Under the pieces are notes generated by a model, which was given only the letters and a program-made list of their open reading frames with translations, did no database searches and was not told the origin of the DNA. Positions 17,076-26,746 of a DNA stretch of 35,454 nt are shown here, one piece after another. The stretch spans positions 1 to 35,454 of the forward strand of contig NZ_AMSH01000034.1 in NCBI RefSeq assembly GCF_000300535.1. The letters run 5' to 3'. This DNA is from Bacillus xiamenensis. Lineage in GTDB: Bacteria > Bacillota > Bacilli > Bacillales > Bacillaceae. Within the stretch, counting starts at the first letter, position 1. Every line of letters begins with the position of its first letter. Made by a program: the position numbers and the translations under genes.

Positions 17076-18014
17076 GTGAAACAAACAAAAGCGTTAGTAG
17101 AAGGCGCTATCATGATCAGCATTTTTGCGGTGATGACGTTGTTTTATTTGTATGTGCCGCTATTATCCATTATTTTCTGCCTAGCTGCTCCGATTCCGAT
17201 CATTCTCTATACAATCAGGCATGGCTTGAAAAAAGGAATTGCGGCTGGCGCTATTGGCATAGTGATCAGCTTTTTAATTGGGTCTATTAACGGGCTGATG
17301 AGTGCACCAATACTGATCGCTGTCGGAATAGGAATGGGTGTTTTCTACAGCAGGAGGCAGCCAGGTAATGCCATCATTACCGGTGCGCTGATTTATTTAT
17401 TCAGTTTTCTCATCTACTTTGTCGTCAGTGTCCAGCTTTTCCAGATAGATATACTTGGTGCTGCTAAAGAATCAATTGACCAAATGATGCCGATGGTAGA
17501 GAGTGTCTTAAAGCAATCCGGCGCTTCTGAACAGGACATAGCGAAACAACTCAAGCAGTTTAGAGAGGTGCAGGATACGGCATTAAGTGCTTTACCTGTC
17601 ACGCTGCTTATTTTTGTCACGCTGGTGTCTTTTGTGAATCATTGGTTCGTTCGTCCCTTGCTCAAACGGTTTGTTCCAGACATGCCAGTCCTGAAGAAAT
17701 TTAAGGATATGCGTCTGCCAAAAAGCATGGTATGGTATTATTTACTCACACTGCTTTTGATGCTGATTCAGTCAGAGAAAGGCAGCTTTTTATGGCTCGT
17801 GCAAACGAGTGCGTTTCAAATTTTATATATACTGGTGCTTATTCAGGGCTTTTCTTTTATCTTCTATTATTGCCACGAAAAAAACATCTCAAAAGCGGTA
17901 CCCATTTTCGCTGTCGTGTTAACGGTTTTCTTTCCGCCGATCGGTGTGATTGTGCGAATTATAGGGATTGCTGACATAGGCTTTGATTTAAGAGAAAAAG
18001 TAAAAAACAAATAA
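17076..18014 (+). CDS. yybS: YybS, DUF2232 integral membrane protein
   Basis: A polytopic membrane protein of 312 residues with about eight hydrophobic helices, the first FAVMTLFYLYVPLLSIIFCLAAPIPIILY. This and GMGVFYSRRQPGN and FFPPIGVIVRIIGIADIGFDLREK are typical of DUF2232. The RBS GAGGTGA (17064-17070) indicates GTG 17076; an upstream in-frame TTG at 17058 would overlap that RBS. The function is unknown. It begins the conserved yybS-gdpP-rplI unit, 30 bp ahead of gdpP. Confidence 0.9.
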   Translation: MKQTKALVEGAIMISIFAVMTLFYLYVPLLSIIFCLAAPIPIILYTIRHGLKKGIAAGAIGIVISFLIGSINGLMSAPILIAVGIGMGVFYSRRQPGNAIITGALIYLFSFLIYFVVSVQLFQIDILGAAKESIDQMMPMVESVLKQSGASEQDIAKQLKQFREVQDTALSALPVTLLIFVTLVSFVNHWFVRPLLKRFVPDMPVLKKFKDMRLPKSMVWYYLLTLLLMLIQSEKGSFLWLVQTSAFQILYILVLIQGFSFIFYYCHEKNISKAVPIFAVVLTVFFPPIGVIVRIIGIADIGFDLREKVKNK

Positions 18015-18044
18015 TTCACTCTGAATGTTGAGGAGTTGATATCA

Positions 18045-20024
18045 GTGCCAAGCTTCTATAGAAAACCTGTCATCAAGTATCCGATCTTCGCGTTAATTGT
18101 TCTTGCGGTGGTCACAGTCCTCCTCAACCTTTATTTTAATTGGATCATAGGAGCGGTTGGTCTTTTAGTCCTTGCAGGTGTGCTTTACTTCTTAAAGTGG
18201 GCAGATACGCAAGTGCAAAAAGAGATTGATTCATATATTTCAACATTATCCTATCGAGTCAAAAAGGTTGGAGAAGAAGCATTAATGGAGATGCCAATTG
18301 GTATTATGCTGTTTAATGACCAGTATTATATCGAATGGACCAATCCATTTCTCGCTTCGTGCTTTCATGAAAGCACACTTGTCGGCAGATCCTTGTACGA
18401 TACATTTGAGTCAATTGTGCCTCTGATTAAACAAGAGGTCGAGACAGAGAATGTGACGCTGAATGACCGGAAATTCAAAGTCATTATTAAACGGTCCGAG
18501 CGCCTTTTATATTTCTTTGATGTCACGGAACAGGTGCAGATTGAAAGGCAGTACGAAAATGAACGAACGGTGTTATCGTATATCTTTTTAGACAATTACG
18601 ACGATGTCACGCAAGGTCTTGATGATCAAGTGCGCAGCGCCATTAATAGTGAAGTGACATCGCTGTTAAACAATTGGGCACAAGAATATGGCATTTTCTT
18701 GAAAAGAATTTCATCTGAACGATTTATGGCGGTATTAAATGAGAGCATCTTAGCAGAGCTTGAAGCGTCGAAGTTCTCCATTTTAGACGAGGTCCGTGAG
18801 AAAACAGGGGCACATAGCGCAACGCTTACCCTTAGTATCGGAATCGGTGCGTCGGTTCCATCTTTAAAAGAGCTTGGAGCGCTTGCCCAATCGAGTCTTG
18901 ACCTTGCCCTCGGACGAGGCGGGGATCAGGTAGCCATTAAACAGCCGAATGGGAAAGTGAAATTTTACGGCGGGAAAACCAATCCAATGGAAAAACGGAC
19001 ACGAGTGCGCGCGCGGGTTATTTCTCATGCATTAAAAGAAATTGTATCTGAAAGCGGTAATGTCATGATCATGGGGCATAAGTTTCCCGATATGGACTCA
19101 ATTGGTGCATCAATTGGTATTTTAAAGGTCGCTCAGGCCAATGGGAAAGAAGGCTATATCGTCATTGATGCCAATCAGATTGGGGATAGTGTTCAACGCT
19201 TAATTAGTGAAATTAAGAATTATGAAGAGCTTTGGTCACGTTTTATCACACCAGAGGAAGCCATGGAGCTTGCAAAGGATGATACATTGCTGGTGGTCGT
19301 CGATACACACAAGCCGTCTCTTGTCATGGAAGAACGACTGCTCAATAAAATTGAAAATGTCGTTGTCATTGATCACCATAGACGTGGTGAGGAGTTTATC
19401 CGTGATCCTTTACTTGTCTATATGGAGCCTTATGCTTCATCTACAGCAGAACTTGTAACAGAGCTGTTAGAGTATCAGCCGAAGAAATTGCGGATTAACA
19501 TGATTGAGGCCACCGCCCTTCTTGCTGGGATCATTGTGGATACGAAAAGTTTCTCACTGAGAACAGGGTCAAGAACTTTCGATGCAGCTTCTTACCTGCG
19601 TGCAAAGGGGGCAGATCCTGTCCTTGTACAAAAGTTTCTCAAAGAAACCGTCGATCATTACATCAAACGGGCAAAACTCATTCAGCATACAGAGCTGTAT
19701 CAAAACCAGGTAGCGATCGCTTCATTGCCGTCTGACAGCTCTGAATATTATGATCAAATTACGATTGCACAGACAGCTGATTCTCTCTTGTCAATGAGTG
19801 AGGTGGAAGCGTCATTTGCTGTCGCTAGACGAGATGACGACACCGTATGCATTAGTGCAAGATCATTAGGGGATATCAACGTTCAAATTATTATGGAAGC
19901 ATTAGACGGCGGCGGTCATTTGACTAACGCTGCGACCCAGATTTATGGTATAACCATTGAAGAAGCGGTAGAGAAGTTAAAAGCTGCCATAGACGAATAT
20001 TTCGAAGGAGGGGTTCAAAGATGA
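18045..20024 (+). CDS. gdpP: Cyclic-di-AMP phosphodiesterase GdpP
   Basis: 659 residues from GTG 18045, chosen for the RBS GAGGAG (18029-18035) and agreement with B. subtilis GdpP (also MPSFY). Two N-terminal membrane helices (about 12-52) are followed by a PAS domain that can bind haem (about 80-150), a degenerate GGDEF domain (about 170-300) and the DHH/DHHA1 catalytic part. Metal motifs are [12 protein letters not shown] (from about 343), VDTHKPS and DHHRRG (from about 443); GGGHLTNAA is near the end. It hydrolyses c-di-AMP to pApA, controlling K+ and wall homeostasis. It overlaps rplI by 4 bp. In B. subtilis it is also called yybT. Confidence 0.97.
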   Translation: MPSFYRKPVIKYPIFALIVLAVVTVLLNLYFNWIIGAVGLLVLAGVLYFLKWADTQVQKEIDSYISTLSYRVKKVGEEALMEMPIGIMLFNDQYYIEWTNPFLASCFHESTLVGRSLYDTFESIVPLIKQEVETENVTLNDRKFKVIIKRSERLLYFFDVTEQVQIERQYENERTVLSYIFLDNYDDVTQGLDDQVRSAINSEVTSLLNNWAQEYGIFLKRISSERFMAVLNESILAELEASKFSILDEVREKTGAHSATLTLSIGIGASVPSLKELGALAQSSLDLALGRGGDQVAIKQPNGKVKFYGGKTNPMEKRTRVRARVISHALKEIVSESGNVMIMGHKFPDMDSIGASIGILKVAQANGKEGYIVIDANQIGDSVQRLISEIKNYEELWSRFITPEEAMELAKDDTLLVVVDTHKPSLVMEERLLNKIENVVVIDHHRRGEEFIRDPLLVYMEPYASSTAELVTELLEYQPKKLRINMIEATALLAGIIVDTKSFSLRTGSRTFDAASYLRAKGADPVLVQKFLKETVDHYIKRAKLIQHTELYQNQVAIASLPSDSSEYYDQITIAQTADSLLSMSEVEASFAVARRDDDTVCISARSLGDINVQIIMEALDGGGHLTNAATQIYGITIEEAVEKLKAAIDEYFEGGVQR

Positions 20025-20470
20025 AAGTGATCTTTCTAAAAGACGTAAAAGGCAAAGGGAAAAAAGGCGAAGTGAAGAATGTAGCTGACGGATACGCTCA
20101 CAACTTTCTCATCAAACAAGGGTTAGCTGTTGAAGCAACTCCAACGAACCTAAGTGCATTGGAAGGGCAGAAAAACAAAGAGAAAAAGAATGCCATCCAG
20201 GAGCTTGAACAAGCGAAACAACTCAAAGAAACACTTGAGGCGTTAACAGTGGAACTCACTGCAAAATCAGGTGAAGGCGGTCGTCTGTTTGGATCGATTA
20301 CAAGCAAACAAATCGCTGATAAATTGCAAAAAGATCATCAAATCAAACTCGATAAACGCAAAATCGAGCTGAATGATGCGATTCGTGCGTTAGGATACAC
20401 AAATGTACCGGTGAAGCTTCACCCAGAAGTACAAGCAACGTTAAAGGTGCATGTGACAGAACAAGCATAA
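20021..20470 (+). CDS. rplI: Ribosomal protein L9 (bL9)
   Basis: 149 residues with the usual dumbbell design: the N-terminal domain [30 protein letters not shown], a long connecting helix (about 40-75, [23 protein letters not shown]), and the C-terminal domain with [15 protein letters not shown]. It binds 23S rRNA near the L1 stalk and supports frame maintenance. Its ATG overlaps the gdpP stop (ATGA), so translation is coupled; RBS GAAGGAGGGG lies in the gdpP end. Confidence 0.98.
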   Translation: MKVIFLKDVKGKGKKGEVKNVADGYAHNFLIKQGLAVEATPTNLSALEGQKNKEKKNAIQELEQAKQLKETLEALTVELTAKSGEGGRLFGSITSKQIADKLQKDHQIKLDKRKIELNDAIRALGYTNVPVKLHPEVQATLKVHVTEQA

Positions 20471-20477
20471 ACAGAAC

Positions 20478-20514
20478 AGACCCCGTCTCCTCGTGAGACG
20501 GGGTCTTTCTTTTT
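20478..20514. terminator. Terminator between rplI and yycB
   Basis: Stem AGACCCCGTCTC / GAGACGGGGTCT, then TTCTTTTT on the plus side. The minus-strand gene ends inside it at 20513, so it may work both ways. Confidence 0.88.
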
Positions 20515-21727
20515 AAGAAGGATCGGATATAGAGACATTTCGCCCGGCACGCATGCCTGATAAGAACATGAAGAATAAAATGACGATAAAGATGATAATG
20601 GATGGTGTCCATGAATGGCTGAAATCAAAGAGAATACCGATCATGAAAGGGCCAATAGCGGCTAATAAATAACCGAGAGACTGCGCCATTCCAGAAAGGG
20701 CAGCTGCTTGTTCCATATGGGTAGTCCGTAGTCCAATAAGTGTGAGTGCAAGACTAATACTGGCCCCTTGTCCAATCCCGATCAATAAGACAGAGATCAC
20801 AAGAATAGGCGTAGATCCTCCGAGAAGAAGACCGATCATGCCTAATAAATAAACGAGCACAAGGCCGCACACAAGCGGTCTTTGCGTTTTTAATTTTTCT
20901 GCAAAAACGGGTGTTAAAAAGGTCGATGGCAGACCAGCGAACTGCATAATAGACAGCATCCATCCAGCTGTTGAGAGGTTCATGCCATGAGATGTCAAAA
21001 TATCAGGAAACCATGCAATGCTGCTATAGAAAAGAAATGATTGCAAGCCCATAAAAAAGGTCACCTGCCATGCGACACGTGAACGCCAAATCGGCTGCTC
21101 TGTGAGCGAAATGCTTTTCGCAGCTGCTGTGTTCTGATGAAGAAGCTGAGGCGCCCAAACCATCATGGCCACAAGCGCAAGTCCAGCCCAGACAAGAAAT
21201 GACGTATTCCAGCCGCCGGGCAACGCATGACTGAGCGGAACACTGACACCTGATGCAAGTGCAGCAAAGACGGACATCGAGGTTGTATACACGCTTGTCA
21301 TCAATCCAGCATGTGCAGGGAATTTATGCTTCACGAGCCCCGGTAAGAGCACATTACAAATCGCAATTCCTACGCCGACTAGCGCCGTTCCCATCATTAA
21401 AAAGGTGATTGTGCCAAACGAACGAATGACAATCCCAAAGAGCAGGACAGCAAGCCCAAGCCAAAGTGTTCGTTCATTCCCAAGACGTTTTCCCATTTTA
21501 GGTGCAATGGGAGATAGCAATGCGAATGAGAGCAGTGGTAATGTCGTGAGGAAACCAGCAAGTCCATTTGAAAGCTGTAAATCGGAACGAATGGCGCCAA
21601 TCACAGGGCCAACGGACGTAATGGCAGGGCGCAGGTTAAAGGCAATGAGTAAAATCCCGGCAATCAGCAAAATGGTTTGCCCTGTACTGCGAGGATGAAA
21701 TGTTGATTTTTCTAGTTGTTGTTCCAT
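20513..21727 (-). CDS. yycB: CynX/NimT-family MFS transporter YycB
   Basis: 404 residues from ATG 21727, chosen for AAAGGAG ahead of it (the frame continues upstream to 21775 without an RBS). About twelve membrane helices. FNLRPAITSVGPVIGAI and the loop APKMGKRLGNERTLWLG belong to the CynX/NimT group of the major facilitator superfamily, which includes cyanate and 2-nitroimidazole exporters. The substrate is unknown. It lies 22 bp after yycC on the same strand, between rplI and dnaC, as in B. subtilis. Confidence 0.85.
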   Translation of the reverse strand: MEQQLEKSTFHPRSTGQTILLIAGILLIAFNLRPAITSVGPVIGAIRSDLQLSNGLAGFLTTLPLLSFALLSPIAPKMGKRLGNERTLWLGLAVLLFGIVIRSFGTITFLMMGTALVGVGIAICNVLLPGLVKHKFPAHAGLMTSVYTTSMSVFAALASGVSVPLSHALPGGWNTSFLVWAGLALVAMMVWAPQLLHQNTAAAKSISLTEQPIWRSRVAWQVTFFMGLQSFLFYSSIAWFPDILTSHGMNLSTAGWMLSIMQFAGLPSTFLTPVFAEKLKTQRPLVCGLVLVYLLGMIGLLLGGSTPILVISVLLIGIGQGASISLALTLIGLRTTHMEQAAALSGMAQSLGYLLAAIGPFMIGILFDFSHSWTPSIIIFIVILFFMFLSGMRAGRNVSISDPS

Positions 21728-21749
21728 GAATGTAAACTCCTTTATTTCT

Positions 21750-21893
21750 TTAAGAACGATCTTTCTTCTGTTCAAGCTCCGCTAATTTAGCTAATAAGAT
21801 GTGCTGTGGCATATGCATGATTTGCTCTAACGGTACATTGAGTGATGCGGCAAGCTTCTGTGCGGTATCGGCTGAGATTTGTAAAGGTCTCAT
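21750..21893 (-). CDS. yycC: YycC family small protein
   Basis: A 47-residue protein reading MRPLQISADTAQKLAASLNV and then PLEQIMHMPQHILLAKLAEL with a charged tail. The RBS AGAGGAGGG precedes the ATG at 21893. It matches the small YycC proteins found beside yycB in Bacillus. It is amphipathic and helical without a membrane segment. Function unknown. It leads the yycC-yycB leftward pair. Confidence 0.85.
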   Translation of the reverse strand: MRPLQISADTAQKLAASLNVPLEQIMHMPQHILLAKLAELEQKKDRS

Positions 21894-21965
21894 GCGCAAA
21901 TCCCTCCTCTTTCAATCTATACGTTCCAATATACCATATCGGCTTTGTACCTTGCTGATAAAAAA

Positions 21966-22703
21966 TTAGCGTTCTCTATTATAAAACCACTTGATGGCCG
22001 ATAAGAAATTTTTTTGAAATTGTTTCCGATGATGGCCCTCTCCTTGTTCGATGTGATAGTGCAGCTGCCATTCCGGCACCCCTTTCTGTAATAAAAGGTC
22101 ATGTAGTTGTTTGTTGAATAAAGGCATGTGCTGTTGAGCAGATGTTTTGCCTTTCCCTTCTTCACTGCCTACAGACAAATAAATAAGGTGATCCACAACA
22201 CATTGAATGCTTTGTTGTTTAGCAAACGGTAGAAAATCTTGATACCAAAATGACCCGGAGATAGATGCGATACGTTGAAAAAGGGTAGGGTGCATCAATA
22301 GGGTATAAATAACAAATAGCCCACCTAGTGAAGCACCTACGTGGCTATGTTCATGACCGGTCTGTTTGACTGGGTATTCTCTTTTGATATATGGAAGCAA
22401 GTCATTTGCTAAAAATGACACATATGTCTGTGCCTCACCTTTAAAGTCAGGGAATCTAGAACGCAGTGATGATGCTTTCCATGGTGTATATTCGTCAAGT
22501 CGATTGAAGGGGTGTATGCCGACGATGATGATTGGCGAGATGGTTTTGGCTTCAATCATGCTTTCGATCTCTGGCAGGTGGGTTCTAAACAAAGAAGAGC
22601 CATCTTGTACAAAGACAGCTGGAACATCAATAGAGGTGTCCGGTGGAAGGTAAATATCGAGCTGCCGCCCGTTCAATTCGTCATATAGAAACGTTCCGTT
22701 CAT
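21966..22703 (-). CDS. YbbA-like siderophore esterase
   Basis: A 245-residue alpha/beta hydrolase of the esterase D / enterochelin-esterase group. The nucleophile elbow is GASLGG (Ser125) in EHSHVGASLGGLFVIYTLL; EGHHR near 222-226 provides the likely catalytic His. The family opens catechol trilactone siderophores inside the cell to release iron. ATG 22703 has RBS GAAGGAGAG; the frame opens earlier without an RBS. It follows feuA across a hairpin at 22748-22776, which may lower its expression. In B. subtilis ybbA similarly accompanies feuABC and btr. Confidence 0.8.
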   Translation of the reverse strand: MNGTFLYDELNGRQLDIYLPPDTSIDVPAVFVQDGSSLFRTHLPEIESMIEAKTISPIIIVGIHPFNRLDEYTPWKASSLRSRFPDFKGEAQTYVSFLANDLLPYIKREYPVKQTGHEHSHVGASLGGLFVIYTLLMHPTLFQRIASISGSFWYQDFLPFAKQQSIQCVVDHLIYLSVGSEEGKGKTSAQQHMPLFNKQLHDLLLQKGVPEWQLHYHIEQGEGHHRKQFQKNFLSAIKWFYNRER

Positions 22704-22747
22704 GTGTATTCTCTCCTTCAAGTTTTCAAGCTCCGCTGAAAAGAAGA

Positions 22748-22776
22748 ACAAAGGGCTAAAATGTTTAGCCCTTTGT
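22748..22776 (-). terminator. Terminator or attenuator after feuA
   Basis: A perfect 13-bp stem ACAAAGGGCTAAA / TTTAGCCCTTTGT with loop ATG, followed on the minus strand by a loose T-rich tail (TCTTCTTTTC). Read-through into the esterase gene is plausible. Confidence 0.7.
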
Positions 22777-22792
22777 CAAGATGCGCATCTTT

Positions 22793-23758
22793 TTAGTTGT
22801 TTTGATCTAACCATTTGACAGCCTTATCAAGGAAGGTTGTTTTGCTTAGTGCTGTTCCTCCTTGAAGCATAGGGTCAACGACATTTTCATTGATGTGCCC
22901 ATTTTTCACAGCTTTTAGGCTTGTCCAAATTTTATTTTGTTCTAAGTCCTTCAATGCATTTGGATTCGATGAGTTTTCCTCTTTAGAGAACTGAACAAAA
23001 ATATAGTCAGGATTTAGTTCGCCTAGGCGCTCCAATGAAATCATTGCTTGTGCTTTGGCTTTTTTGACATCACTTGGTGCTGTAAACCCTAAGTCCCCAT
23101 ATAAAGTAGAGTTGAAGTATACATCTTCAGGGTACACGTACAGGTCGCCTTGTCTAATGCGTAAAATGACAGCTGTTTTGTTGCTGCTTTTGTCTTTCAG
23201 GGTTTCTTTCGCTTGTTTAAGATCTTTCTGATAATCAGCAATGCTGTTTTTTGCTTCTTTACTTTTTCCAGTCAGCTCACCGAGCAATAATAGATTGCTT
23301 TCCCAGTCAGACGAGACATGAGATACTGGGATCGTCGTTTGAACTTTATCTAGTTTTTTAATTGTTGCAGGCGGGAACTTGGTTGATCCGAGTATCACGT
23401 CTGGTTTTAGTTTTAAGATTTTTTCTAGGTTCGGTTCTGTTTTTTCCCCAATGCCTTCTGTTTTTGCTGTAATGTCTTTAAATAATTCAGGGAAAGTGCC
23501 GCCGACAGTAGAAGCACCAATAGGCTCGATACCAAGTAGTTTTGCATCTTCCATCGATTCTAGGCTTCCAGCAATGACGATTCGTTTCACTGGTGTTTTC
23601 AGTTTGTACGTTTGATCTAAATATTGGATGTTTGTTTCTGCTGCTTCAGCTGACTTGCTTTTGGTTGTGTTTGAAGCCGGTTTATTTTCTGCAGCACCAC
23701 AGGCTGTTGCGGTGATCGTCATGATACAAAGGATAAGCAATGCAAACCATTTTTTCAT
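22793..23758 (-). CDS. feuA: FeuA, Fe-bacillibactin-binding lipoprotein
   Basis: 321 residues. A lipoprotein signal with lipobox TATAC places Cys20 as the acylated residue, followed by a Ser/Lys-rich tether. The periplasmic-binding-type III fold has VKRIVIAGSLESMEDAKLLGIEPIG, KPDVILGSTKFPPATI and AVILRIRQGDLYVYPEDVYF, all closely similar to B. subtilis FeuA. It captures ferric bacillibactin or enterobactin at the membrane for an ABC permease. No feuB, feuC or ATPase gene is beside it. A Fur-box-like site (23776-23790) lies 17 bp upstream of the start. Confidence 0.93.
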   Translation of the reverse strand: MKKWFALLILCIMTITATACGAAENKPASNTTKSKSAEAAETNIQYLDQTYKLKTPVKRIVIAGSLESMEDAKLLGIEPIGASTVGGTFPELFKDITAKTEGIGEKTEPNLEKILKLKPDVILGSTKFPPATIKKLDKVQTTIPVSHVSSDWESNLLLLGELTGKSKEAKNSIADYQKDLKQAKETLKDKSSNKTAVILRIRQGDLYVYPEDVYFNSTLYGDLGFTAPSDVKKAKAQAMISLERLGELNPDYIFVQFSKEENSSNPNALKDLEQNKIWTSLKAVKNGHINENVVDPMLQGGTALSKTTFLDKAVKWLDQNN

Positions 23759-23775
23759 TTGTTTTCCCCTTTAAA

Positions 23776-23790
23776 TGATAATTGTTCTCA
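23776..23790. promoter_or_regulatory. Fur box upstream of feuA
   Basis: TGATAATTGTTCTCA matches the 7-1-7 Fur consensus TGATAATNATTATCA with two mismatches. It would repress feuA when iron is sufficient. Confidence 0.75.
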
Positions 23791-23856
23791 ATTAAAGATT
23801 GTAGTAGTCTTTCATCCTTTTATCCATAGACAATGATCTGTCTAGTGATGGACTTT

Positions 23857-25482
23857 TTACGGAAAAAAAGATAAAAGGTCCTGAATGACTCGTTGATGAC
23901 TAGCTGCTGTGTATTCACGCCAAGGGTCAGAAGCGAGTGGATAGACGGCTTGTTGCGTCACAGCCTTGAGATTTTGCCAAGCCTCCTGTTGCTTTAATTT
24001 TTGATAAAAAGCAATGGTTTTTGGTTCTTTATGCAACAAGAGGAAGATGGCATCTGGGTCTAACTGCTGTATAGAGTGAATGCTGATTTTTTTTTCGATG
24101 AGCTGGCCATCATTCTGAAAAGCTGGCAGAAGGCCAATTTCATGAAAAATTACTTCTGACATGGTGCGATTGACAGATAAGTAGAGCTGATCTTGAAAGA
24201 TACGAAGAGGCAGGACAGTTCTTGGTGGATGATCAATAACGCATGCCTTTTTCGCTTGATTAACGAGTTTTTCGTAATGAAGCAGCCATTCTTCTGCTTC
24301 CCTCGTTTCGTTTAAGAACAGAGCTGTTTGTCTGAATTGAGTGCGCCAATCCACTTGTGTGAATGGAACAAAGTGAACAGGACAGATGGTTTTCAACACT
24401 TGTTTTTCTTCCTCTGTCACATGATCATTGGCAATGATCAGCTCAGGTTGTGCTTCCTTTAATTGCTGTAAATTGGCTTCAGCGTGCTCGTTGATACGAT
24501 GTGCACTCAAGTGAATCGGAATTTCTTCTGCATAATGCTCAAAATCATGTGCTGTCCATTTAGGGTGAAGAGGGGCAGCATATGGGATGATATGAATGGG
24601 TGTGAGCTGACCGAGTATGGAATGTCCATAGGCTGCGATTTTTCGCTGGCGGCTTCTCATATAAGTAGAAGGGGTTATGCCCATTTTTTTCTTAAAGATG
24701 CGGCTGAAATAATAGGGATCTTGATAGCCGATTTCCAGTGCAATGTCTTTGAGCTTTGCATTGCCTTTTGCCATTAACTGCTTGGCTCTAGCCATTCTTT
24801 TCTTGGTGATATAATCAGTCACACTCACATCAAAATGCTTTTTAAATAGCTCACTGTAATGGTTGGCGCTGATTCCAGCCATATGAGATAGACTTGTAAG
24901 GCTGAGAGGTTCTTCGGAATGTTGATCGATATATTGTTTTGTTTTGAAAAGGGCGTGTGCCGTGTCACAAATATCTTCTTTATGCAGTGTGAAAAGCTGC
25001 AAAATGAGCTTTTGAAAAAGAGTTTGGCTTCTAAAAAAGCTAATGGATTCAGGCTTTTTCCATTCCTCTGTCATGTCGGACAGTAAAGAATGAATTTGTT
25101 CAATCGAGCTAATATCGATAAATTGCCACACAGTCAGTAAAGAACGGGCATGATCAGTTGATACTTCTCCTATGTTTTGATCTTGCATCGTGTAGAGCTG
25201 AAAGCGAAACAGAAAGAGCTCGTGTTTTTGATAAGGTTCTGTTTTCAGCATAAATGTTTCCCCAGGCATGATCGTATAGAGTGTCATATGTTTCAATCGC
25301 CATTTTTGATCGTTCAATGTGAGTAAACCGCTGCCGCTTATGCTGAAAAGAAGGCAGAATGTATCTGATAGCTGCTGCTCCGTATGTGGAAGATCTGCAT
25401 TATTTATTTTTTCAGTATATGTTAATCGGTAAATGCATTGTTCAGCATTTACCTTTGTACATAATTGATGATTGTTTCCCAT
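23857..25482 (-). CDS. btr: Btr, AraC-type regulator with siderophore-binding domain
   Basis: 541 residues. An N-terminal cupin-like sensor region (about 1-150) is followed by two AraC helix-turn-helix motifs (about 170-275, with LTSLSHMAGISANHYSELFKKHF and LKDIALEIGYQDPYYFSRIFKKKMGITPSTY). A C-terminal periplasmic-binding-protein fold (about 285-541) resembles FeuA. This fusion is specific to Btr (YbbB), which senses ferric bacillibactin in the cytoplasm and activates feu genes. RBS AGGTGG precedes ATG 25482; a Fur-box-like site is at 25507-25521. feuA lies just downstream on the same strand, 98 bp away. Confidence 0.9.
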   Translation of the reverse strand: MGNNHQLCTKVNAEQCIYRLTYTEKINNADLPHTEQQLSDTFCLLFSISGSGLLTLNDQKWRLKHMTLYTIMPGETFMLKTEPYQKHELFLFRFQLYTMQDQNIGEVSTDHARSLLTVWQFIDISSIEQIHSLLSDMTEEWKKPESISFFRSQTLFQKLILQLFTLHKEDICDTAHALFKTKQYIDQHSEEPLSLTSLSHMAGISANHYSELFKKHFDVSVTDYITKKRMARAKQLMAKGNAKLKDIALEIGYQDPYYFSRIFKKKMGITPSTYMRSRQRKIAAYGHSILGQLTPIHIIPYAAPLHPKWTAHDFEHYAEEIPIHLSAHRINEHAEANLQQLKEAQPELIIANDHVTEEEKQVLKTICPVHFVPFTQVDWRTQFRQTALFLNETREAEEWLLHYEKLVNQAKKACVIDHPPRTVLPLRIFQDQLYLSVNRTMSEVIFHEIGLLPAFQNDGQLIEKKISIHSIQQLDPDAIFLLLHKEPKTIAFYQKLKQQEAWQNLKAVTQQAVYPLASDPWREYTAASHQRVIQDLLSFFP

Positions 25483-25506
25483 AAAACCACCTGATCTCTT
25501 ATTAAT

Positions 25507-25521
25507 TGATAAACATTCTCA
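25507..25521. promoter_or_regulatory. Fur box upstream of btr
   Basis: TGATAAACATTCTCA matches the Fur 7-1-7 consensus at 13 of 15 positions (counting the free centre). It lies 25 bp before the btr start. Confidence 0.7.
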
Positions 25522-25568
25522 ATTGAATTGTATCAGAAAGAGCTGGAAAATGGTGTGTTTATTCTGTC

Positions 25569-25598
25569 AAAAAAGCACCCTGATGGAGATCAGGGTGC
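25569..25598 (-). terminator. Terminator of the besA-like gene
   Basis: Stem GCACCCTGAT / ATCAGGGTGC with loop GGAG (25575-25598), followed on the minus strand by TTTTTT. Confidence 0.85.
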
Positions 25599-25691
25599 AT
25601 AGGGTGTAGAGAAACACTTGTATTCGTTGTCCGTCCTGCGCCTGTGATAAGGGCAATCTTTTGAAATAGATTACTATGTTTCGTGTGTTCA

Positions 25692-26573
25692 CTAGCTTTT
25701 TTTCATGTCTGTGGTTGTTAAAGGACCATCATGATAGAGTGCAAAACGAAAAGCGTAATTCATCAGCACTGGTAAAACGGATGTATGTCCTTCTTCAAGG
25801 AACTCGTGATAGGCCGTATGCAAGCCATATGAGGATAAAGGCAGCATACGATTTGCTAGTGACTTTGCATGAGCATTCATTTGGCAGGGATGATGTTTTT
25901 CTAACTCACCTACACCTACAAGCAGCCTGACATCTATAGGCACCTGACGTATACGGTTGGTGAATTGATGTTCTTTTTCTAGAAATAATTCTTTGTTCCA
26001 GTGGATAGAAGGACTGCCTGCAATATATGTCTGATAAGCATCAGGGTGCTCAAATAGTGTGTGTAATACAAAAAGACCACCAAGAGAATGCCCAAATAGT
26101 GTTTGACGACTCTGGTTGATTGGAAAGCGCTGCTTGATATAAGGCTTTACCGTCTTTTCTATAAAAGAAAAGAAAGAAGAGGCGCCGCCATATGTATGAA
26201 TGGAGAAGTCCTTTCTTTTACCCCCAATGGAAGCGTCAGGGCCAGTAAGAGTGAGATCATAATGCCTAAGCGGATGATAGGGCGCTTCTGTCTGATAGCC
26301 AATTCCAACAATGATGGCAGGTACGACACCTGTTTTTTCAGGTCTTCTTGACTGTAAACGAATGGCTTCGACCATTGTGCCAAAAAGTGAATTCCCATCA
26401 AGCACGTACATGACTGGAAAACCAGCGGCGGGAGGAGTGGTATTCGGTTTAAATATAAAAAGTCTGTATGGGTGTGCTGTGATATCCAGTTGCTCTGTCC
26501 CAGGTATAAAAAAGGGACGGCTTTCTCCGAAAAGTGAATTCTCAATACCCATTCCTTCAGGGTGTTTCAACAT
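25692..26573 (-). CDS. besA: BesA-like bacillibactin trilactone esterase
   Basis: 293 residues, similar to BesA (YuiI). VMYVLDGNSLFGTMVEA, AIIVGIGYQTEAPYHPLRHYDLT and the nucleophile elbow GHSLGG (Ser163) in RQTLFGHSLGGLFVLHTLF identify the siderophore-esterase family; EEGHTSV near 264 holds the probable catalytic His. It hydrolyses ferric bacillibactin so that iron can be released. The start is uncertain: ATG 26573 has a distant GAGGAAGGG, and ATG 26552 is possible. A Fur-box-like site is at 26670-26684. In B. subtilis besA lies in the dhb region, so its place next to btr-feuA is a different arrangement. Confidence 0.85.
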   Translation of the reverse strand: MLKHPEGMGIENSLFGESRPFFIPGTEQLDITAHPYRLFIFKPNTTPPAAGFPVMYVLDGNSLFGTMVEAIRLQSRRPEKTGVVPAIIVGIGYQTEAPYHPLRHYDLTLTGPDASIGGKRKDFSIHTYGGASSFFSFIEKTVKPYIKQRFPINQSRQTLFGHSLGGLFVLHTLFEHPDAYQTYIAGSPSIHWNKELFLEKEHQFTNRIRQVPIDVRLLVGVGELEKHHPCQMNAHAKSLANRMLPLSSYGLHTAYHEFLEEGHTSVLPVLMNYAFRFALYHDGPLTTTDMKKS

Positions 26574-26669
26574 ATATAAAAATTCCCTTCCTCAAAATGA
26601 TCCTCATATGGTGATAAAAGCAGACTTGTGAATATTGGTTGGATGAGAGTATTACTTGAAAACTTCAAA

Positions 26670-26684
26670 TGAAAATGATTCTCA
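26670..26684. promoter_or_regulatory. Fur box upstream of the besA-like gene
   Basis: TGAAAATGATTCTCA matches the Fur consensus at all but two positions and continues into AATTATCA, giving an extended overlapping site. It is about 97 bp before the start codon. Confidence 0.75.
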
Positions 26685-26746
26685 ATTATCATGTGAGCAA
26701 ACCAAATAATAATAGTTATTAATTATAAAGTCAAATGTTCATAAAG

